A DNA stretch of 26,685 bases, from NCBI GenBank assembly GCA_031273385.1, contig JAISRY010000249.1, positions 1 to 26,685 of the forward strand. The letters are read 5' to 3'. This DNA comes from Tannerellaceae bacterium (GTDB taxonomy: Bacteria > Bacteroidota > Bacteroidia > Bacteroidales > Tannerellaceae). Shown piece after piece: positions 22,900-26,685 of the stretch; position 1 is the first letter of the stretch; every line of letters begins with the position of its first letter. The position numbers and the translations under genes were made by a program. Under the pieces are notes generated by a model that did no database searches, was not told the DNA's origin, and worked only from the letters and a program-made list of their open reading frames with translations.

Positions 22900-22905
22900 C
22901 CTCCT
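22900..22905 (-). promoter_or_regulatory. Strong Shine-Dalgarno of the FeoB-associated gene
   Basis: AGGAGG on the minus strand, 7 bases before the ATG at 22892. It is noteworthy because Bacteroidetes genes usually lack strong Shine-Dalgarno sites, and it fixes the start of this short gene. Confidence 0.7.
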
Positions 22906-22913
22906 TTCTTTTA

Positions 22914-25307
22914 TCAGGTGAGTAATCCGGTGAAAAAGAGGCCTGTCTGGTAGACCGTGAATGAGACGATCCAGGCAAGGGCGCACGTATAGACGATCAC
23001 GAATAGCCCCCATTTCCACGAACGGGACTCTTTCGTGATGGCCGTAATGGTGGCTATGCACGGGAAATAGATCAGGACGAAAAGCATCAGGCTGAGCGCA
23101 ACCAGAGGGGTGAATACCGGGCTACCGTCGGCAGCAACGTCCTGCTGGAGCCTTTCGGATATCGAATGAACCTCCTCGTCCGCCTTACCGGTATATAACA
23201 CGCTGAGGGTGCTGACAACCACCTCTTTTGCCGCCATACCCGTTAGCAGGCTGATGCTGATTTTCCAATCGAAACCCAGTGGCGCCAAGGCCGGCTGAAT
23301 GGTTCTCCCCAGCCGGCCGATATAGGAGTTCTCCTGCTGTTGGAGGGTATCCCCGGTATGCGTGCTGAGGGGGAAATAGCCCAGAAACCAGATCAGGATA
23401 GAGGCCACCAGGATGATGCCGCCCATTTTCCGCAGGTACTGCTTCCCCTTTTCCCACATGTGGATCAGGATCGACTTGACCGTCGGCATACGGTAGGGGG
23501 GAAGCTCCATCACAAAAGGCACATCTTCGTCCCTGAAAAGGAAGCGTTTGAACAGCCTGGCCATGACGACGGCCAGCAGTATGCCGGTAACATATAACGA
23601 CAGCAACACCCAGCCCGCCTTTTGCGGAAAGAAAGCCCCGGCCAACAGGATATAGACCGGAAGCCGTGCGCTGCAACTCATCAGCGGGTTAATCAACATG
23701 GTGATCATCCGGCTGTTGCGGCTCTCGATGGTACGCGAAGCCATGATCGCCGGCACATTACAGCCAAAGCCCATAACCAGGGGGATAAAGGATTTCCCGT
23801 GCAGCCCCATCTTATGCATAATCTTGTCCATGATAAAGGCCGCCCGCGCCATATAGCCCGAATCTTCCATAAAAGAGATAAAGAGGTAGAGGATCAGGAT
23901 ATTCGGCAGAAAAACGATCACGCCGCCCACCCCGCCGATAATCCCGTCGATCAACAGGTCTTTGAACGGCCCCTCGGACATAGTACCGCGTATCAGGGTA
24001 CCCGTCCACTCCACCAGACGCTCTATCCAGGCCATCGGGTATGCCCCCAGGCGGAAAGTGGCTTCAAACATCACCCACATAAAAAAGATAAAAATCGGAA
24101 AGCCCAGTACCTTGTTGGTGACGAAAAGGTCGATGATCTGCGTACTCCTTATCTCCTGCATCTTGCCGGGCGTATAGGTTTCGCGCAACGCGCCCGATAT
24201 GAAGCCGTAACGGGCGTTCGTAAAGGCTGTTTCGCTGTCCTCCTGCAGGATATCCTCCACCTGGGCGATCTGCCCGTCGCATACGGCCTGTATCTTGTCC
24301 GCCCCCGGCAACGCGCCGGCAAAAGCCTCCATTTCCGGATCCCGCTCAAGCAGTTTGATGGCCATATACCGCTTGGAAAGGTCGTTTGAGATCGCCCCAT
24401 GCTCTTTCAACGCCCGCTTGACGTTGGTGATCGCTTTCTCCAGGTCGTCGCCATAGTTGATGTGGATATGGCGTTTGACCGGCTCCCGCTCTTCATAGAC
24501 ATTGATCACATGATCAAACAGTTCCTTGATGCCGAACCCCGATTTGCTGATGGTCGGGACGATCGGTATGCCGATCATCTTCGCGAGCGACTGGTGGTCG
24601 AACGTATCCCCGCGCTTCTGCAGGGAGTCGTACATATTGAGGGCAATGACGATACAGGCGTCCATGTCAATGAGTTGGGTGGTCAGGTAGAGGTTGCGTT
24701 CGAGGTTTGAGGCATCGACGATATTGATGACGACATCCGGCTGCTCTTCGTTGAGGTGCTTGCGGACGTAGCGCTCTTCGGGCGAATAGGGCGACAGGGA
24801 ATAGGTGCCCGGCAGGTCGACGATCCGGAACGTGTGCCCGTTTTGCCGGAATACCCCCTCCTTGGCATCTACCGTCACGCCGCTGTAGTTCCCCACATGT
24901 TCGTGCGCTCCGGAGGCATGGTTGAAGAATGTCGTTTTGCCGCTATTGGGATTGCCGACTAGTGCGACATTGATCGTCTTCCCCTTTTCCAGGGCAAGCG
25001 TGTGGAGGTCGTCGGCGGAGGGAAGCAGCACGGAGCCGGCCTGGTTTCCGGCCTTTTGCGTGGCGGGCGCCTCTTCCGGCCTTGCCGCAGGGATAACGTC
25101 AATAAGCGCCGCCTCGCTCCGGCGCAAGGAAACATCATACCCCATCACCTTGTAGTGGATAGGATCTTTCAGCGGGGCATTCTGTATCACGACAACCTCT
25201 TTGCCTCTGATAAACCCCATCTCGATAATGCGTTTGCGGAAACCGCCTCGCCCCATGACTTTGACAATAACGCCTTTCTCGCCCGTCTTAAGTTCCGATA
25301 ATCTCAT
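22914..25307 (-). CDS. feoB: Fused FeoA-FeoB ferrous iron transporter
   Basis: Inner-membrane Fe(II) transporter with an N-terminal FeoA domain; 797 residues, typical of the Bacteroidetes fusion. FeoA SH3-like domain: 1-75 (MRLSELKTGEKGVIVKVMGR). Linker: 76-110. G domain: G1 GNPNSGKT (118-125), G2 around YSGVTVDAKEG (141-151), G3 DLPGTYSLSP (164-173), G4 NMYD (224-227), with a G5-like SKS (254-256). The membrane part begins near 400 and holds the two Cys-containing gate motifs GCNVPAI (515-521) and MSCSARLP (543-550). Its stop is 21 bp before the FeoB-associated gene. The ATG at 25307 follows a -7-like box by 20 bp. Confidence 0.97.
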   Translation of the reverse strand: MRLSELKTGEKGVIVKVMGRGGFRKRIIEMGFIRGKEVVVIQNAPLKDPIHYKVMGYDVSLRRSEAALIDVIPAARPEEAPATQKAGNQAGSVLLPSADDLHTLALEKGKTINVALVGNPNSGKTTFFNHASGAHEHVGNYSGVTVDAKEGVFRQNGHTFRIVDLPGTYSLSPYSPEERYVRKHLNEEQPDVVINIVDASNLERNLYLTTQLIDMDACIVIALNMYDSLQKRGDTFDHQSLAKMIGIPIVPTISKSGFGIKELFDHVINVYEEREPVKRHIHINYGDDLEKAITNVKRALKEHGAISNDLSKRYMAIKLLERDPEMEAFAGALPGADKIQAVCDGQIAQVEDILQEDSETAFTNARYGFISGALRETYTPGKMQEIRSTQIIDLFVTNKVLGFPIFIFFMWVMFEATFRLGAYPMAWIERLVEWTGTLIRGTMSEGPFKDLLIDGIIGGVGGVIVFLPNILILYLFISFMEDSGYMARAAFIMDKIMHKMGLHGKSFIPLVMGFGCNVPAIMASRTIESRNSRMITMLINPLMSCSARLPVYILLAGAFFPQKAGWVLLSLYVTGILLAVVMARLFKRFLFRDEDVPFVMELPPYRMPTVKSILIHMWEKGKQYLRKMGGIILVASILIWFLGYFPLSTHTGDTLQQQENSYIGRLGRTIQPALAPLGFDWKISISLLTGMAAKEVVVSTLSVLYTGKADEEVHSISERLQQDVAADGSPVFTPLVALSLMLFVLIYFPCIATITAITKESRSWKWGLFVIVYTCALAWIVSFTVYQTGLFFTGLLT

Positions 25308-25326
25308 CGCTTGCTTTTATAATGTA

Positions 25327-25334
25327 CAAAGATA
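25327..25334 (-). promoter_or_regulatory. Putative -7 box of feoAB
   Basis: On the minus strand TATCTTTG matches TAnnTTTG exactly, 20 bp before the ATG at 25307. No clear -33 element was found; the expected place adjoins the palindrome at 25357-25374. Confidence 0.55.
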
Positions 25335-25356
25335 TGGCGAAATCCCGTCACATCAC

Positions 25357-25374
25357 ATACCTATTTGTAGGTAT
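25357..25374. promoter_or_regulatory. Palindrome at the feoAB promoter, candidate operator
   Basis: ATACCTA-TTTG-TAGGTAT is a perfect 7-bp inverted repeat with a 4-base spacer, 22 bp upstream of the -7 box, where it would adjoin or cover the -33 region. An iron-responsive repressor (Fur or DtxR type) is the natural candidate given the gene, but the sequence does not match a Fur box I can name. Confidence 0.55.
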
Positions 25375-25392
25375 TGTTCAAAAAGCCCTCCA

Positions 25393-25457
25393 ATTGACAA
25401 AATGTCAAAAAAGCCCCCCAAAGCCCCCCGCGATGCCCCTCCATTGACAAAATGTCA
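25393..25457. repeat. Two palindromic 15-mers, 50 bp apart
   Basis: TTGACA-AAA-TGTCAA is present at 25393-25407 and 25443-25457, each preceded by a C-rich run ending CTCCA and followed by an A run and a C run. Both copies are perfect palindromes with an AAA centre. A related ATTTTGTCA is at 25537-25545. Confidence 0.75.
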
Positions 25458-25754
25458 AAAATACCCCCTCAAAAACTCGAATTTTCAGCCGCAAATCTCC
25501 CCAAGAACAGGAAAAACGGCGAAAATGGAGAGAGTAATTTTGTCATCTTGTCAATAATTTAAGCCATTAAATATCTCAATGCTCTTGAATAACTTATTTA
25601 TCTATCATTTGTCTGCAAATTAACAGAAATTGGCACAAAAATGACGATCTAAGCCTATGTGGAAAAAGAGAGAAAACACCCCATAAAAAGTATTGATTTA
25701 ACGGAATTTTCTATAAGCCTAACTGATGTTAAGGATTCGACGGACTCATTTTCA

Positions 25755-25850
25755 GAAATGATGCTTATGTTTTCGGAAAAACATTGCATAGTTTTCGGAA
25801 AAACATAAGCATCATTTCGGGAAAGCATAAGCATCATTTCGGGAAAAACG
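25755..25850. repeat. 22-bp-period array, CATAAGCATCAT core (locus 4)
   Basis: TTTCGG marks the register at 25771, 25793, 25815 and 25837, exactly 22 bp apart. Cores between linkers are ATGATGCTTATG (inverted orientation), ACATTGCATAGT (degenerate), CATAAGCATCAT and CATAAGCATCAT. The linkers read TTTCGGAAAA or TTTCGGGAAA, close to palindromic. The first core is the exact reverse complement of the last two. Confidence 0.87.
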
Positions 25851-26137
25851 CCTCTGTTTTTAGTGAACGAATGTAAATCCACCATCAAAACAGCCATAAA
25901 ATTATAAAACACGCCCATTTTCGCCCCATTTTTCGCCCTTTTTTGAAACGTTAAAGATAGTAAAACCCCCTTTTTACATGACAAAGTGTAAGAATTTAAC
26001 GATAATTAGTACGAAAAACAGCAGATCAGCCCCTCCTTTCTAAGGTGTTTTTGCTTTTTTTAAGCCGCTCAACCATTCCGATCATTGGTACTCTCCATAT
26101 TTCAATGGATAAACAGTTGGAAATGACAGGAGTATCC

Positions 26138-26216
26138 GTCATTGCGAACGCAGTGAAGCAATCCAGGAGTGCGACACATAGACACACTGGATTGCTTCAC
26201 TACGTTCGCAATGGCG
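26138..26216. repeat. Inverted repeat of the ATTGCGA...GAAGCAATCCAG type
   Basis: Left arm 26138-26166 (ATTGCGAACGCAGTGAAGCA) and right arm 26187-26216 pair over about 29 bases with two mismatches, around a 20-base loop. Palindromes of this wording (TTGCGA ... GAAGCAATCC) are scattered in many unrelated bacterial genomes; no coding role is expected. Confidence 0.8.
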
Positions 26217-26270
26217 TCACCTAAGCGTCAAGAAATAAGGGAAATAGAAAGGGTATTGTATTCCCAAAAC

Positions 26271-26377
26271 GCTCCCACTCGCGCGGATTTGTAATTCGTG
26301 CGGATAGTATACTGGACGGGTATCGCCGAAATATCATATATATACTCGCATGGGTTACAAACCCGCGCGAGCGGGGG
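26271..26377. repeat. REP-like inverted repeat, CTCGCGCGG arms
   Basis: CTCGCGCGGATTTGTAA (26278-26294) pairs with TTACAAACCCGCGCGAG (26355-26371) with one mismatch. The arms extend outward with two further mismatches (GCTCCCA with GCGGGGGC). A 60-base interior contains weaker complementarity. Confidence 0.75.
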
Positions 26378-26378
26378 C

Positions 26379-26473
26379 AACCCCATCCGGGGTTATGGAG
26401 GTGGTGGGTATCTCCTTTACCCCGCTCTGCGCTCCGCTTGAACGGGGTTATTTAGAGGTAACGCCTACGGCGT
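26379..26473. repeat. Cluster of short GC-rich palindromes
   Basis: AACCCC-ATCC-GGGGTT (26379-26394), ACCCCG (26419-26424) with CGGGGT (26443-26448) around CTCTGCGCTCCGCTTGAA, and ACGCC-TAC-GGCGT (26461-26473). These look like REP-type units, continuing the repeat field that starts at 26138. Confidence 0.65.
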
Positions 26474-26538
26474 AAAAGTTGCTATCAGTTATATTTCAGT
26501 CGATTATGTAATTCTCGTCATTATTAGTAGTGGTGTGA

Positions 26539-26685
26539 TTATTTCAACCACTGCTCTATTATCTCTACCGCTTCAGGGTATTCTTCCCGATAGGATCTGT
26601 TTACGACTTTGTTGTATCTTGATTTCAGCGCATCAATGCTTGGTATATTCTCTGCATTTGTGACCTTTTGTTCCAGACGATAACG
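26539..26685 (-). CDS. C-terminal fragment of an unidentified protein
   Basis: A frame enters from the right window edge and ends at TAA 26541-26539, giving 48 residues that end in SYREEYPEAVEIIEQWLK. The segment is hydrophilic and probably helical (VNRSYREEYPEAVEIIEQWL) and is more AT-rich than the core genes. I do not recognise the family. Codon use looks coding and there are no internal stops, but the short length limits certainty. Confidence 0.5.
   Translation of the reverse strand, partial: RYRLEQKVTNAENIPSIDALKSRYNKVVNRSYREEYPEAVEIIEQWLK

Larger units (their letters stand above)
25308..26538. other. 1.2-kb non-coding repeat region upstream of feoAB
   Basis: No credible gene is seen. 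Contents from the feoB side: a -7 box (25327-25334), a palindrome (25357-25374), two palindromic 15-mers (25393 and 25443), the fourth 22-bp-period array (25755-25850), and REP-like inverted repeats (26138-26216, 26271-26377, 26379-26473). The 109-codon minus-strand frame at 25655-25984 crosses the array and matches no family. The bases 25560-25740 and 25990-26130 show nothing recognisable. Confidence 0.75.

Noticed and set aside
22914..25307. FeoA-FeoB fusion as a novelty
   Set aside because: The fusion is common in Bacteroidetes, so it is annotated but not reported as unusual.
25755..25850. Possible CRISPR array
   Set aside because: The repeat unit is only 22 bp including the linker, with no unique spacers, inverted cores and no cas genes nearby.
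25655..25984. 109-codon minus-strand open frame upstream of feoAB
   Set aside because: It crosses the CATAAGCATCAT array; the repeated residues reflect DNA repeats rather than protein selection.

Overview
The window looks like a chromosomal segment of a GC-rich member of the Bacteroidales. The evidence is a gliding-type GldH lipoprotein, a PSP1/RicT-like protein with Cys clusters, the run purH-mreB-mreC-mreD-mrdA-rodA, a fused FeoA-FeoB with a small Cys-rich partner, and repeated matches to the Bacteroidetes -7 promoter box TAnnTTTG. I cannot fix the genus; a Tannerellaceae/Porphyromonadaceae-like organism is a guess. Most genes are core or common metabolic genes. No phage, integrase, transposase, CRISPR array, rRNA or tRNA was seen.

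Layout. 1-2982 (-): N-terminal 994 residues of a CusA/CzcA-type heavy-metal RND pump, cut by the window edge. 3276-6161 (+): a two-gene unit with a gamma-family Cys/Met PLP enzyme and an AspT-type exchanger. 6253-9483 (+): a compact 2-aminoethylphosphonate catabolic operon (MFS transporter, phnW, phnX). 9458-10660 (-): a THUMP-like methyltransferase, convergent with phnX and overlapping it. 11438-18692 (+): purH followed by the cell-elongation cluster mreB, mreC, mreD, mrdA (PBP2), rodA. 18705-20316 (-): gldH and a ricT-like gene, convergent with rodA. 20435-22749: a more AT-rich accessory stretch with a DUF4160/DUF2442 pair, a DJ-1/PfpI protein and a HicA/HicB toxin-antitoxin pair. 22755-25307 (-): feoAB with a 45-residue FeoB-associated protein. 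25308-26538: about 1.2 kb of non-coding repeats. 26539-26685 (-): the C-terminal end of an unidentified gene.

The most unusual content is intergenic. Four separate intergenic regions (3040-3127, 10939-11045, 21088-21175, 25755-25850) carry short arrays built on the same period of about 22 bp. Each locus has its own core word (TGCATCC; ATCTGGAT/ATCCAGAT; CATAAGCATCAT), joined by similar near-palindromic linkers such as TTTCGGGAAA, and cores occur in both orientations within an array. Two of the four lie beside or near a second array type, CTTAAG at an exact 9-bp period, upstream of a promoter-like box, and those two regions also share the 13-mer GAAAATCCTGATT. REP-like palindromes of other kinds fill 21200-21362 and 26138-26473. 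These arrays are the best candidates here for something undescribed. I can show the pattern but not its function.

Pathways. The phosphonate operon would import 2-aminoethylphosphonate, transaminate it to phosphonoacetaldehyde and cleave it to acetaldehyde and phosphate. The mre/mrdA/rodA cluster builds the lateral wall. FeoAB takes up ferrous iron, and a perfect palindrome sits directly upstream of its promoter-like box.
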